Of a stretch of DNA of 64,000 nt, positions 46,310-58,217 are shown in pieces. The notes beneath the pieces were generated by a model, which made no database searches, was not told where the DNA came from, and saw only the letters and a program-made list of their open reading frames with translations. Made by a program: the position numbers and the translations under genes. Source of the stretch: Aselliscus stoliczkanus (Eukaryota; Chordata; Mammalia; Chiroptera; Hipposideridae). The stretch is from positions 79,195,501 through 79,259,500 of the forward strand of contig CM066731.1 of assembly GCA_033961575.1 (NCBI GenBank). Direction: 5' to 3'. Numbering within the stretch: the stretch's first letter is position 1; every line of letters starts with the position of its first letter.

Positions 46310-46790
46310 CCTATTATCAGTCAAGATTCAACCAAAAAATCTAATGAAAAGGAGATATATATTAAGAGATTTATTGCAAGGAACTGGCTTACACAATTGT
46401 GGGAGATGGCTACAGAAGTCGAAAATACCTATCAATATGTCAGCTCAGGAAGGGAAGCTGGGAACTGTGATTTGGCATGAGCAAAGCTGCTGTCCACAAT
46501 AGGAATTCCTCCTCCTCCTCCTCCTTCTCCTCCTCCTCCTCCTCCTCCTCCTCCTCTTTCTACTTCTTGGAATCCCCAACTGTGCTTTTAGGGCCAGAGC
46601 CAGATTATTTAGGATAATCTACTTTACTTAAAGTCAACTGATTTTTGGATGTCAATCACATCTACAAAATACCTTCCATAGGAACCCCTAGATTAGGGTT
46701 TGATTGAATAACTGAGGACTATAATTTGGTCGTGTTAACACATAAAACTACCCACCACTCCACCACACTTCATTTTTTAGTATGAGGAAA
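46310..46790 (-). mobile_element. MLT2-type ERVL LTR
   Basis: Reverse complement shows a start like ggtgggtagttttatgtgtt, the middle atcctaaataatctggctct, and the 3' end with agatttattgcaaggaact-type sequence (seen on the plus strand at 46367-46390) and tcagtcaagattcaacc. A (CTC)n run at 46505-46558 lies inside. The 5' half is duplicated inverted at 55325-55531. Confidence 0.6.
46505..46558. repeat. (CTC)n microsatellite
   Basis: Nearly pure CTC/CTT triplets inside the LTR. It ends at the boundary of the inverted-repeat arm. Confidence 0.9.
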
Positions 46791-47488
46791 AGAAAGGCCT
46801 TAACAACTTTCACATTTGTAATTGCTATATATCTGGCTAAACTATTTCATTCTGGGGGACACATATTTTCTTTTATTAATTAATTGTTAATGTTTATAAC
46901 TGCTTTGTTTGTAACATCCAAAACTTGGGAACAACCAGAATATGTGAATGGCTAAATAAGTTCTGGTACATCCTTACCATGGAATACTACTCAATAATGA
47001 AAAGGGAGGAACTAATATTATACTCAACAGCTTGGATGGATCTCAAGGGCATATGCTGAATGATAAAAGCCAATCTCAAAACGTCACACATTATCTGACT
47101 CCCACCCATACAACATTCTGGAAATGACAACATTTTATTTTATTTTTATTTTTTTTGAGGGCAGTGTTACTGGCCCTCATATGTGGGACTGAACCGGGGC
47201 TTCCCAAGCCAGGGCTTAACCACCGCGCCACTCGGCCAGCCCTGAAATGACATTTTAGCAGTGGAGAACAGACGAGTGGTTGCCAGGGTTTAGAGATGGT
47301 GGAGGGAAGGAAGGTGAATTTGTCTGTCTATAAAGAGGCAGAATAAGGAAGATCTTTGTGGTGATAGAAAACTTCTGTATCCTGGTTAGGGTAATGGTTA
47401 CCAACCTACATATGTGTTAAAACAACTTCAAGCTACACCTGGGGCCATTCTCTACCACATTTGCAACTTCTTGTGGGTCTTTAATTAT
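46562..47488 (+). repeat. inverted duplication, arm A
   Basis: The reverse complement matches 54726-55531 along the whole length with only a few percent differences. Arm A holds the 5' half of the LTR (minus) and an old L1 3' end (plus, about 46880-47460, e.g. agtggttgccagggtttaga). It has one extra block, the SINE at 47138-47242. Without that block both arms are about 806 bp. Confidence 0.92.
47138..47242 (-). mobile_element. young SINE present only in arm A
   Basis: Minus-strand head gggctggccgagtggcgcgg, slightly shortened, with a T-rich plus-strand left end. TSD gaaatgacaacatttta (47121-47137) and tgaaatgacatttta (47243-47257). Arm B has the uninterrupted site aaaatgttgtcatttgcaga. Confidence 0.95.
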
Positions 47489-47799
47489 CTCAAAGTTGTC
47501 AGTTAAAAAGGATTATGTACCTAAGATTCTGGTTCCGAAGAACTTGCAAAGGAAGACAGCAGATGGAAAAGCTGTAAATGGAAATAAAGAGGCAGTTGAA
47601 AATGTAAACACTTCACATTTTTTGTATCACAAAAGTCTATCTCAACAAAAATAAAATTATAGAATTGGAAAATTATTTGCAATCCTCAATTTTTAGCTTC
47701 TTGTGGAGCCTTTATAGTCCCCAGATCACTTCTCCAGCTGTATATTTTTCATTGATTTGCTTTACTGTCTCACATTACTAGCCATTTTTGTTTCTGTCT

Positions 47800-48060
47800 G
47801 CAAGCCTTATCTGGTGTGTAAATTCCTTCAATTTAGGAGTCTCATGGAAGGCAGTATGGAAAAGTCGAAGGATCATGGTCTTTGTACCTGGAAGAAGTGA
47901 ATCTGAATTTCAAATTTGCTGTTTTATGATTTCATGTAAATTATTAAACATCTGAGTCTTAGCTTAACCTTACTTGTTTCTAAAGATTAATAAATTTGAT
48001 GTTAGATGAAGAATAAATACACATAAATATCCTGGCATAGAGTAGGGGCTTAATAGATAA
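47800..48060 (-). mobile_element. MIR SINE remnant
   Basis: ggcagtatggaaaagtcgaa, tgtacctggaagaagtgaat, atttcatgtaaattattaaa and tcctggcatagagtaggggc read as a reversed MIR. Confidence 0.65.
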
Positions 48061-48254
48061 AGCTGTTCATCTTACTGAATTTCTTAGTATCTTTACCAAC
48101 TCATAGTTTCCTGTATATGTTAAGTATTAGATAGTATTGTTGATCAATTGATTCTTTAATTCTTTTAAAAAATCATTCCACAGGACTCCGTCCTGACATT
48201 TTAAATGAGACTTTTGCTGATCTATTCAGTCAAAGATTCCCCTCTCCCTTCATC

Positions 48255-48425
48255 TTCCAAGATTACCTTATCCCATTGTTTTATAGCTATTTGAATACAT
48301 TCTGTCCCTGAAGAGACAAGAACTTCCTTGGGAGAAAGACTTTTTGTTTTATTTATCTCTATGTCAGGTACATAGCTTATAATGCTGTGTTTGATGAATG
48401 AATGAATCAATAAATAAATCACTCA
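48255..48425 (+). mobile_element. L2-like 3' tail
   Basis: cttccttgggagaaagactt, tttatctctatgtcaggtac, and a tail of gatgaatgaatgaatcaata resemble an L2 3' end. Confidence 0.5.
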
Positions 48426-50210
48426 GTTAATCAAAAGTGATTGCAAAATTGTTGAAGCAAAAGGTATTTCTATTTTAATAGTCTTGCTAGAAGAATAGAT
48501 GGTAATTATTTCAGCCTGAAACGAAGAAGAGCTTGAGTTTTTGATGGATGGGATTTGCTGATGTGATGTCAGGAGTGGTTCTGGGTGAAAATATTTTCTC
48601 ATACACTCACTCAACTTTCCTAACAGTTCCTGTTGGTGGAAGAAATACCTTAAGCAAAATCCCAGTTACTCCCCTCCATATTTGCAAAAGTTATGTAAAA
48701 TTGGACAAATCATTTATGTTCTAGAGGCCCAGTTCCCTCATTTTTATAAATGAACATGATTATGTTTCCTTTCCAGGTCTTGGTTTCTTGAAGACTGTAC
48801 ATGTGCAAGGGGCTAGCACACGGTAGGTCCTTCCTCTCCCGTTCCACACACTCCCTTGCCTTTTCTACACACATACTTCCTGGCTACCTGCCTGATCCCT
48901 CATACAGACCTGATTCTTATGATCACTGAGGCACAAGGTTCTAGTGCTGATTGCCTCCCAGTTCATAAGTCTGACATTGAGAACTTTGGGAATCTTATGT
49001 TGTAAGTTTCCCTGCTCTATGTTACCATAGGCAAGAACTAACTATAAGTTTCTACTCTATAAAATGGCAATGATTGTGACCTCTGCCATAGGTGGTAGGG
49101 AGGTTCAATGTAGTCATGCATGAGTGGGGTTAATATTTCTGATATAATACTTGGGTGAGAAATGTTCGTTCTTCCAGAATCCTCATAAAATATTGCTAGA
49201 CCACCTTAGCCATTTTCTATAAGGTGGGAGTTGGGGGAAGAGTTCCTTCACATTTATGAACTATTTGCAGTGCCTGAAAGATCTGCAAGATGCCATGTGG
49301 ATGAATAGGGTCCAATCCTAGGACTTCAGAACACAGAGCAACACACTTTCATTTCTAGTACAAAAATGACAAACATTGCCAGCCACTTAACTAAAAATTC
49401 TATCTGTGTCTTATAAGCATTTATAAACTACCCCAAAATAAATGAGTGGCCTTTCCCCATTATGGGAAGAATAAATGTGTCGCATTTAGATGAGATTAAA
49501 GTAGAAAATTGGCTATTTTCTCTTCAATTGAAATAGTGGGGGGGGAGGGGAGAATGGAAGCATTTGTATTTTAATAAATCATCTGTAGGAAAAGATAACT
49601 AGAAAAAAAAAGAAAAAAAGTAAAAGACCAAGGTTGATTAATCAAACAAACATTCTGAGAAGGAAGGGGTACTGTTCTTAAGCATTCTCTGAATTCCGAG
49701 AGCACTTTTTCTCCCTCCTTCAGAAGAAAGCACATTTGTACATTTCCCAGGGATCCCACAGCAATCTGTGCTGACTTTCCTCAGTGCTGCTGCTAAGTGG
49801 GACACCATGCATGATTTCAATCAACCCTTTGATTGTAAAAGTAACCTTTGGTTCCTGAGTTCTCACTGGGATTATTTACTTCCCTCCATGATTACTCTTG
49901 GGAGCATAGAAGCTGAAAAGATGCAGACAAGAGAATAACAAAATCACTTTCCAAACTGCCCCGTGGATACTGTTTTTAGATATATGATGGACTATGAGGG
50001 TGGAGAGAGTGAAATTTGGTCACAGGTTTTTAATCATTATATCATGTAACTTCTAATGATCTGAGCTGCCTAGGAAGGGAACAGGCAGCTTTGCAAAACA
50101 GTAATCTCCCTGTCATTCAATGTGTTCTAGCAGAAGCTAAATGATATGGTGTTATATAATAGTTGAGAAGTTAGATTAGATTCAACATGAATGGTCTTAT
50201 GGACTAAAAT

Positions 50211-50212
<2 letters not shown>
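48426..50212. other. unassigned sequence
   Basis: No gene recognised. A short MIR-like piece may lie near 49020-49130 (actctataaaatggcaatga). A G-rich run stands at 49538-49552. Confidence 0.3.

Positions 50213-50247
<35 letters not shown>
50213..50247. repeat. (GT)n microsatellite
   Basis: About 17 GT units. Confidence 0.95.
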
Positions 50248-50249
<2 letters not shown>

Positions 50250-50516
50250 AAACCCTCTAAGAGTGAAGGAAAATGACACAAATAGGAAACATGCCTATTA
50301 TCACCAGGAAGACTAAAAGAGAAACAAATACTATTAAAGTTGTCCTCATTTCCCTCAGGAACTCTTCCCACAGGGGGAGGTTCTATTTCTGTTCTATGTG
50401 TACACTATTTGTTTATGTTAATTTGGTGGGTTTCATCCCCACAAATGCAGTGATCTGCCTAACTTTCCCTCTCAAAAGTTCGAACATAGAAATATGTCCT
50501 TTGAAATGAAATTCTG

Positions 50517-50619
50517 CAGGCCGGCCGAGTGGCATGGTAGTTAAACTCTGGCTTGGGAAGCCAGAGGCCCTGGTTCGGGTCCTACATATGAGGGCCAGTG
50601 ACACTGCCCTCAAAAAAAA
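50517..50619 (+). mobile_element. young tRNA-derived SINE
   Basis: Head aggccggccgagtggcatgg, box B ggttcgggtcc and body gagggccagtgacactg, with an A tail. The exact TSD gaaatgaaattct lies at 50503-50515 and 50620-50632. Confidence 0.95.
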
Positions 50620-50844
50620 GAAATGAAATTCTACTATGGTTTTACAGTAAAATATCTGTTTTAGGGTCTCCAGCATTTCCTCTTCTTTTGTTCTGGTAAT
50701 AGCCCTTCAGTTTTCTTTTTTGGAAGGACTCAGTCATAATTATTGTTTCAGGGGTGGGTATGAATTCCAAGTTGACTCCAGTTAGAGTAAAGCCCAAGAC
50801 TTGCATAAGCCTACTGAAAAAGAGCATTCTCTCTCTCTCTCTTT

Positions 50845-51304
50845 TTTAAAAAATACTATATTGGGGAATAAGTTGCTGTCCTTTTGTTCTTTAGTCTAGT
50901 TGTGAAGGACGTTGCTTCACTGGCCCATGTTGGTATTATCACTGCGCTCTTCCTGGGTGAGGCAGATCAGTCGCCGGTCTCTGGACGGCCACTCACAGTG
51001 GCTCTTGGCAGCTCACACCAGCTGTCAGCCACTCACGCTGGCTGCTGGCCACTCACTGTAGCTGTGGCAGCCCACTGCAGCAGAGGCTGCAGTCTACACC
51101 GTCGCCAGCAACTCGCAACAGCCAGCTTCAGATGGAGCTGTTGTTCACCAATTTAGCTATAGAGACAACCAGTTGGAGCTGTTGTTCACCACCTTATTTA
51201 TAGAAGGCAGTGTCACTGGCCCTCATATGTGCGATGCAAACCTGGGAGCTGCTCGAAGCTGGTGTCCCAAGCCAGCTCTTAACCAACGCGCCTCTCAGCT
51301 GCCC
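50845..51304 (-). mobile_element. composite ~460-bp SINE, copy 3
   Basis: Same body as at 15552 and 22981: gacgttgcttcactggccc, repeated ggcagctcac-type units and gttgttcaccan, here with the latter segment duplicated (51135-51165 and 51172-51200). The tRNA-like end reads ggtgtcccaagccagctctt. The left part is shortened (the G-rich segment is largely missing). The flanks agcattctctct and aacattccctct may be a TSD. Confidence 0.85.
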
Positions 51305-51830
51305 AACATTCCCTCTTTTTATCTGCCCTCCATAATGGACATGAAATTGGAAGGAACGTGTGAATCTGCAGTTGCCTAAAGCCAAGCCATGGAGCCCAAG
51401 GATGAAGGCAAGACAGCAAAAGACAGAGCCAATTGATGCAGAAACTTACACCATGCTATGAATTAAATATATCTCAATAAAACTAGAAACAGCTTAAAGG
51501 AATAAAAATAAACAAAAATTGCAGGGAATTAAAACCTTACTTGCCTTATTCAAGCCCAAGCTGAACTCAAAGTCAAACCTAAAACCTCGACTTTTTATTA
51601 TATGAATGAAATGTTTTGTTTTCTTAAATTAAATTAAATTTCATATTTTGTTTATCCAAAACGTCTAACTAATGTAGATCCAAAGCAAACATTCTTCTTG
51701 AGCTGGCGACCTCCCTTCTTCAAGTCTCATGAATTTGCAGGACTGTTTCTAGAAAAATTCAAAAAAAGTAGAAGGCAAAGCAATTTAGAAAGTGAACTAT
51801 CTGAGTCTAACTCAACCGGATTTAGAAAAA
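51305..51830. other. unassigned sequence
   Basis: No gene or assignable repeat. Confidence 0.3.
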
Positions 51831-51831
51831 T

Positions 51832-52422
51832 TTGCAAACAACTTCCAAGATCTTGGTGGGCCAGGAGATGAGCCACACACACGTCTGCTTCTTTATCCAT
51901 TTCTCCATCACTGCCTTTGGGAATGGGGGAGTTTCACCCCTTTTACCTATGTTAAGAAGTATTGGGAGGATCTCTCACTTGTTCTTTTGCCTTCTTACCA
52001 TCCTTCCAATCCCCAAGAAGAGGACTGCCTTACTGATACAAAATATCCATAATGTACCCCTGAGCCATATTTATGATGTGGGGAGTTCCTGGACTTCAAG
52101 GACAGGGGCCCGGGCTGCAGTTTCTGTGCCCCTGCTTCTTGTCTCCAATTGTTTGTTGCTCCTGCAATTCCTGCTATGGGGGAGTAATCAGCAAGGACTG
52201 GCTTCTCTGAGCAGCAAGCCATCCTCTCTTGTATTTCAGTCAGTGACCAACTCAGAGTTCCTCTTGATACCTGCCATATATCTTTTTGATTTTTTTGTCT
52301 GCGTGTTTGTCCTAAAATTTAGATTGAGGGTATCAGATGGAGAGGAGACAACATACACCCAGCTTCTCTTAGTTCTCCTGACCTCTGTCAGCATTCTCCA
52401 AGGGGTCACTTCTCCACTATGA
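51832..52422 (+). other. longest unassigned open frame (196 codons)
   Basis: An uninterrupted frame rich in Leu, Ser, Phe and Ile, with hydrophobic stretches. I see no known domain, no good start context and no paired exon. An overlapping second frame (51792-52052) and antisense frames are also open, which argues for a chance frame in pyrimidine-rich DNA. Confidence 0.15.
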
Positions 52423-52599
52423 AGAAATCTATTATTTTGTTTGTTTTTCCATTCTGCTTTTGTTTCTACTTGCTGTACTTTTCTGATGGAGAATTTCAAA
52501 GAGAAGGAGGGTTGCATGATAGATTCAGTAAAAAAAAAAAGTCACCTTAAATTCCAATTAAGTATATTTGTAAAATGATATGATGTATTACTTAGTTTG

Positions 52600-52750
52600 A
52601 CACAATATGGCCCTGCATTGTAAGGTAGAAGCCAATATCGTGTTTTAAAGATGATGAGGCTGATGTATGTAAAGGCTAAGAGAGTTATAGAGTATGTTTC
52701 AAAGTCAAGATTTAAATGTGGGTCTTCTGAGTCCAGGTTTGGCAAGTTTC
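52600..52750 (+). mobile_element. MIR remnant
   Basis: attgtaaggtagaagccaat, aaagatgatgaggctgatgt and gatttaaatgtgggtcttct, followed by gagtccag, fit a plus-strand MIR. Confidence 0.6.
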
Positions 52751-53459
52751 TTGTGACAAAGCAAGTCAATTGAAGTTGTTCCTTCTAGCAGTGCTCCAAG
52801 TTTCCACTCAAATTAAGCCCAGGTTACATGCATCAGGACCTTGTGAGATTAAGGTGCCTAGAGGCACAGAAAAAGTGAACTCATGGGATGAGATATGGAT
52901 ACGTGACCTTGGGCTTTGTAGAAATCTACAGAAACAAGGCTAAGGAATTTGCTTAAGTCTGAGCCAACTACACATAGAAATCCCAGGGCACAGGGCCTTG
53001 GAAGCCATTTCAAAATCATCTTACATCAAAGCCTGGGACTCAGTAATGTTCAGTAAATATGATTACTTTTGCCTCTCAATCCAATCTTACGTCAATGATA
53101 AAGATTTTCAAATTCAGCATTTATCTTACTCCTTCTCAGTCATCAGCACTTTTTCTGCCATCTTTTTATCCAATTCTCTTTAAAAAAGGATGTAAAAGAC
53201 TACTCACACAATCAAACACGATCTGTCCCAAGGGGATGCACCTTATAGCAGGCATAATCAACTTGTGGGAAAGAAGTTCAACTCTAAAGGTACAATTTGA
53301 GCAGGATTATACAGAAAAAGTCATAAGGGACAAACGGTCTTATTGGTGAGGACAAATCTATGCAAATAGAGTATTCTAGCTGAGCTATTAGCTAACAACT
53401 GGGTGCCTTCATTGTGTCATCATCACCATGTTAGTCACTGCTAAAGGATTTTTTAAAAA
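52751..53459. other. unassigned sequence
   Basis: No gene or repeat recognised. Confidence 0.3.
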
Positions 53460-53470
53460 GGTGAACATGA

Positions 53471-53566
53471 TCGGCCAAGTGGCGCGGTGGTTAAGCGCTG
53501 GCTTGGGAAGCCAGCAGCCCTAATTCGGGTCCCACATATGAGGGCCAGTGACACTGCCCTCAAAAA

Positions 53567-53604
<38 letters not shown>
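53471..53604 (+). mobile_element. young tRNA-derived SINE
   Basis: Head cggccaagtggcgcggtggt, box B-like attcgggtccc and body gagggccagtgacactg, with an (AAAT)n tail of about ten units. Flanks gtgaacatgat and gtaaacattat form an imperfect TSD. Confidence 0.92.
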
Positions 53605-53605
<1 letters not shown>

Positions 53606-53615
53606 GTAAACATTA

Positions 53616-54725
53616 TCCTCTCTTGAAATTGGGGAAGGATACAGACATTCTATGTACTTCAACTCTATAAATACTTACTGAATCTCGATTACGCACCCAG
53701 CCCTAGGTTAGGAGAAAAGGATACAAAAATTAACATGAGACTCTTCCCCTTTCTCTCTTAGGACAATCAGGGGGTAGGGGAGCTGTCTCTGGATTCACTC
53801 CTATCCTCCCTATGCGATCTTGGTGAAGTTCCTGAAAGAAAAACCCATAAAAGTGGTACTCCCTCTGCGACTGTGGCCCCAGGAGCATCACTGTCTCCAG
53901 CTAGCCCATATTTGCCTTCCAGCAATTTACCAAAATTCCTAGCCCAGTATTCCTTAAGATTATGGTGTCCCACAATTTTTGCTCCAGGAAGTAGGGGAAG
54001 AGGAAGGGCTAGGAAAAGTGGCACATCTCCTGGACTGCTGTCCACCTCATATGAGGCTCAGGCACCTTCCAAGTCACTTGCATCAGCAGTTGCCTATGGC
54101 GCCATTCTCATCAGCAACCATTAAACCAGCTCCATGTCATCATTCCGGGTGCCAGTGACAGCAGGACTCCATGGAAATCCAGATGCTAGCTTAATTTCAG
54201 AGCCCAGACCAGTCATTATTCAGGTCTAAAAATTCCAGATCATGTTTAAATTTGTTTTGAAAACAGGTTTTCCATAATTTAAAAAAATTAATAGCTGCAG
54301 CCATTGTAGTCACCATTATCACCATTGTTATCATTCTTTTATCCCAGAGGGATCTAAGCATAGTGCTTAAAAATATGTGTGTTGAGGAAAAATATGTATT
54401 AATTAGTAGTTGTGGTGCCTTTCCTTTGCATCTCAATCCCAAATCTCATCTACTTGGGTTTCCTAGATTTATAACAACACAATATTTTTTCAATATATAT
54501 CTTTTTATATTTGCCCATGGATTGCAAATAATTTTCCATTTCACCATTTTATTTGATTTTGTTTACAGACATTTGCAATGTAAAAAAAGTGAAGTGTTTA
54601 CATTTTCAACTGCCTCTTTATTTCCATTTACAGCTTTTTCTTTACTGTCTTCTTTTGCAAGTTCTTCCCAACAGAAATCTTAGTCACATATTCTGTGCAT
54701 TTCTTTCTTTTTTAACTTCTGATTT
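53616..54725. other. unassigned sequence
   Basis: A GC-richer patch at 53765-54125 has open frames on both strands (92 codons minus, 83 plus) but no recognisable protein. A short L2-like piece may lie at 53655-53735. Confidence 0.3.
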
Positions 54726-55531
54726 TGGGATAGTTATAGATCCACAAGAAGTTGCAGATGTGGTAGAGAATGGCCCCATGTGTAGCTCTAAGTTGTTTTA
54801 ACACATATGTAGGTTGGTAACCATTACCCTAACCAGGATACAGAAGTTTTCTATCACCACAAAGATCTTCCTTATTCTGCCTCTTTATAGACAGACAAAT
54901 TCACCTTCCTTCCCTCCACCATCTCTAAACCCTAGCAACCACTAGTCTGTTCTCACTGCTAAAATGTTGTCATTTGCAGAATGTTGTATAGGTGGGAGTC
55001 AGATAATGTGTGACATTTTGAGATTGGCTTTTATCACTCAGCATATGCCCTTGAGATCCATCCAAGCTGTTGAGTATAATAATAGTTCCTCCCTTTTCAT
55101 TGTTGAGTAGTATTCCATGATAAGGATGTACCAGAACTTATTTAGCCATTCACATATTCTGGTTGTTCCCAAGTTTTGGATGTTACAAACAAAGCAGTTA
55201 TAAACATTAACAATTAATTAATAAGAGAAAATATGTGTCCCCCAGAATGAAACAGTTTAGCCAGATATATAGCAATTACAAATGTGAAAGTTGTTAAGGC
55301 CTTTCTTTTCCTCATACTAAAAAATGAAATGTGGTGGAGTGGTGGGTAGTTTTATGTGTTAACACGACCAAATTATAGTCCTCAGTTATTCAATCAAACC
55401 CTAATCTAGGGGTTCCTATGAAGATATTTTGTAGATGTGATTGACATCCAAAAATCAGTTGACTTTAAGTAAAGTAGATTATCCTAAATAATCTGGCTCT
55501 GGCCCTAAAAGCACAGTTGAGGATTCCCTGA
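54726..55531 (-). repeat. inverted duplication, arm B
   Basis: Reverse complement of arm A, starting at gatagttatagatcc and ending ggattccctgaag. Within about 200 bp of the LTR part I count about five differences. It lacks the SINE of arm A and retains the pre-insertion sequence. Similarity fades below 54726, and stops above 55531 at an A13 run. Confidence 0.92.
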
Positions 55532-55604
55532 AGAAAAAAAAAAAAATCCCCTCTCTGGACAGCAGCTTCTCACATCCAGACAGTAAGACAAACCTAAAAA
55601 CTCC

Positions 55605-55835
55605 ACTTACAGTCATATGTGTCTGCATTTCAAAATGGGCTTCCAGACAGGACTTTAAATTAACCCCAAATCTCTGAGGCTATTGAAAATTCACTATATT
55701 GAATGATCACTAAAATCTTACCCTGCCTGTATCAATCAGGGTTCAACCACAAAAAATTATTAAGAAATATATATTAAGAGATTTGTTGCAGGGAATTGGC
55801 TTACACAATTGTAGGGGATGACTACATATGGCAGC
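55605..55835 (-). repeat. diverged direct copy of the arm A flank (LTR 3' half)
   Basis: Matches 46110-46460 in the same orientation: catatgtgtctgcatttcaa, ctttaaattaaccccaaat, tcaatcagggttcaacc and aggaattggctta-like sequence. By eye about one base in six differs, much more than between the inverted arms. Confidence 0.8.
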
Positions 55836-56059
55836 CCTCAGAAAGGGCAGCTAGAGCTGCTCTCTGGTTGTATTATAGATTTAAGGCAATCAGAGTCCAC
55901 AACCTATCATCACTTTGGGGGAGATAAAGCACTACAGGGATGCAAAGTCCTTAGTTTCTGAGATGGAAAATGTTTAACCAGAAATGTTTCATATAAACAT
56001 TGTTAAATTAGTGGCATTAAAGATGCATATGTCAGTCTCATACATGTATAACTGAGCCT

Positions 56060-56377
56060 TCTTGGGTCGTTAAACAGGAAATTACAGTTAATTTTTTTAT
56101 ATCAACCTGTTTTGTTTTGTTTTACCCTCATCTGCTGCCTCCCTGCCCCTTACTCTCTGTAACCACCAAACTATTATCTGTGTCTGAGTTTTTATTTCTT
56201 CATTTGTTTGTCTTGTTCCTTTGTTGTTTTCAGTTTTATACACCACATATCAGTAAAATTATATGGTTCTTGACTTTTTCTGTCTGACTTATTTCACTTA
56301 GCATAATAATCTCAAGATCCATCCGTGTATTCGCAAATGGCACTATTTCATCTTTTCTTATGGGAGAAGGGTAGTCC

Positions 56378-56417
<40 letters not shown>

Positions 56418-56512
56418 TGTGTGTATAAAATCTCACATCTTCTTTAGCCCATCATCTATTTGGTTATTACCATGTCTTGGCCACCATAAGTAAAGCTGCA
56501 ATGAACATCGGA

Positions 56513-56522
<10 letters not shown>
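56060..56522 (-). mobile_element. old L1 ORF2 end, interrupted
   Basis: Reverse-complement L1: tctgtctgacttatttcact, tcaagatccatccgtgtatt, agtccattgtgtgtgtg and gcaatgaacatcggagcat are the usual antisense landmarks of the ORF2 C-terminus. It resumes after the inserted element at 58913 (tttgatggataaatgttttc). A (GT)n run lies at 56382-56424. Confidence 0.8.
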
Positions 56523-56563
<41 letters not shown>

Positions 56564-56714
56564 TAGTCTCTTCACAACATTATCATTTACATTCCCAGAA
56601 CTGCCCCCATATCCCTGCGGCAACATTGTAGTCCCCCACCTACACTGTCCAAAAGCTTCCCCCTCTTCCTCATCCCCACTCCCTCCCAGCCAGCAACGAT
56701 CAGTTTTTCCTTTA

Positions 56715-57302
56715 TATCTGTTTGATATGACTTCAGTCTTCTTAAATTTACTGAGACTTGTTTTGTGGCCTAACGTGGTCTATTTTGGAAAATGTCCCAT
56801 GTGTACTTGAGAAGAATGTATATTCTGTTTTTCCAGGGTTAAATGCTCTAAAATATCAAGAAGTCCAGCTGGTCTAACGTGTCATTTAAGGCCTCTCTTT
56901 CTGTGTTGAGTTTATGTCTAAAGGGACTGTCCATTGGTGACAATGGGGTGCTGAAGTCCCCTACTATGGCTCTGTCTTTATGTCTGTCAAAATCTGTTAT
57001 ATGTAATTAGGAGTTCCTATGTTGGGTGCATAGATGTTTATTAGGGTTATAGTGCCCTTCTCTGTCTTTTATAGTATTCATTTTAAAGTATATTTTGTCC
57101 AAAATAAGTATTGGTACTCCAGCTTTTTTTTTCTCATTTCCATTTGCATGAAATATCTTATTCCATCTGTAAACAGCATATACATGTGTCCTATTTTCTT
57201 ATCAGCCACTCTGTCTTTTGATTGGAGCATTTAGCCCATTCACATTTAAAATGATTATTGATAGGTGCACATGCATTGCCATTTTGTGATTTGTATTCCT
57301 GA
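56715..57302 (-). pseudogene. L1 ORF2 start with shared deletions
   Basis: Begins atggcaatgcatgtgcac (minus) about 40 bp after ORF1. It lacks the same ~47-bp and ~35-bp segments as 7361-7945 and ends at the same junction after agatataaaggaaaaactga. Only scraps of the endonuclease are readable. Confidence 0.8.
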
Positions 57303-57338
57303 TCTTCCTGGGTTAGCTTGTTTACCCCTCTCTTTTGT

Positions 57339-58217
57339 TTAAAAAAAAAAAAGCCCTTTTAACATTTCTTGCAATGCTGGCTTGTTGGTAATGAATTCCT
57401 TAAACTTATTCTTTTCTGAGAAGCTCTTTATTTCTCCTTCAATTTTAAGTGATAGCTGTGCTGGGTAGAGCAATCTTGGTTGTAGGCCTTTATTTTGTGT
57501 CACATTGAATATCTCCTGCCACTCCCTTCTGGCCTGCAGAGTTTCTGTAGACAAGTCAGCTATTAGTCTAACAGGAGTTCCTTTATATGTAACCTGCTGT
57601 CTTTCTCTTGCTGCCTCTAGGATTCTGTCTCTGTCTTTAACCTTTGTCATTTTAACTATGATGTGTCTTGGTGTGGACCTGTTTGGGTTAAGCTTGTTTG
57701 GAAACCTCTGCACTTCCTGGGCATGTATGTTGATTTCCTTCTCCAGGGTAGGGAAGTTTTCAGTCATTATTTTTTCAAATACATTCTAGATCCCTTGCTT
57801 CTTTTCTTCTCCTTCTGGTATTCCTATGAGTCTAAGGTGGTTGTGCTGCATCTTGTCCCATAGGGCTCTTAAACTATTTTCATTGTTTTTTATTCTTTGG
57901 TCTTTTTGTTGTGCCAACTGGGTGATTTCTGCTATTTTGTCTTCCAAATTGCTGATCCGCTCCTCTGCTTCATTGACTCTACTGGTGATTCCTTCGAGCG
58001 TGTTCTTCATTTCAGTTATTGTATTCTTTAGTTCTAACTGGTTGTTTTTTATGATTTCTCTATCCTTCCTTATGTCCTCACTAAGTTTGTTAAATATTCT
58101 TATCATCAGTGTTCCAAACTCTGTCTCTGAAAGGTTGGATCCCTCTGTTTCATTTGGTTCCATTTCTAGAGGTTTCTTCTGATCTTTTACTTGTGACATG
58201 TTTCTTTGTTTCCCCAT
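57339..58217 (-). pseudogene. L1 ORF1 with a single premature stop
   Basis: Read from ATG at 58217 (MGKQRNMSQVKDQ) through a coiled-coil-like half (LELKNTITEMKNTLEGITSR), LRLIGIPEGEEKK, a stop (TAG) at 57788-57786, then in the same frame on to MTENFPTLEKEI, RHIIVKMTKVKDRD and LQARREWQEIFNVTQNKG, to about 293 codons. The L1 at 63.1 kb has GAG at the stop position. Apart from that change the protein is complete, so its ancestor probably had a working ORF1. Confidence 0.9.

Noticed and set aside
51832..52422. 196-codon frame as a novel protein gene
   Set aside because: No domain, competing frames on both strands, Leu/Ser/Phe-rich as expected from pyrimidine-rich DNA; kept only as an unassigned frame.
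53767..54124. GC-richer island with two antisense frames as a gene or CpG island
   Set aside because: CpG content is not high by eye, no recognisable protein, and no flanking splice or promoter signals.
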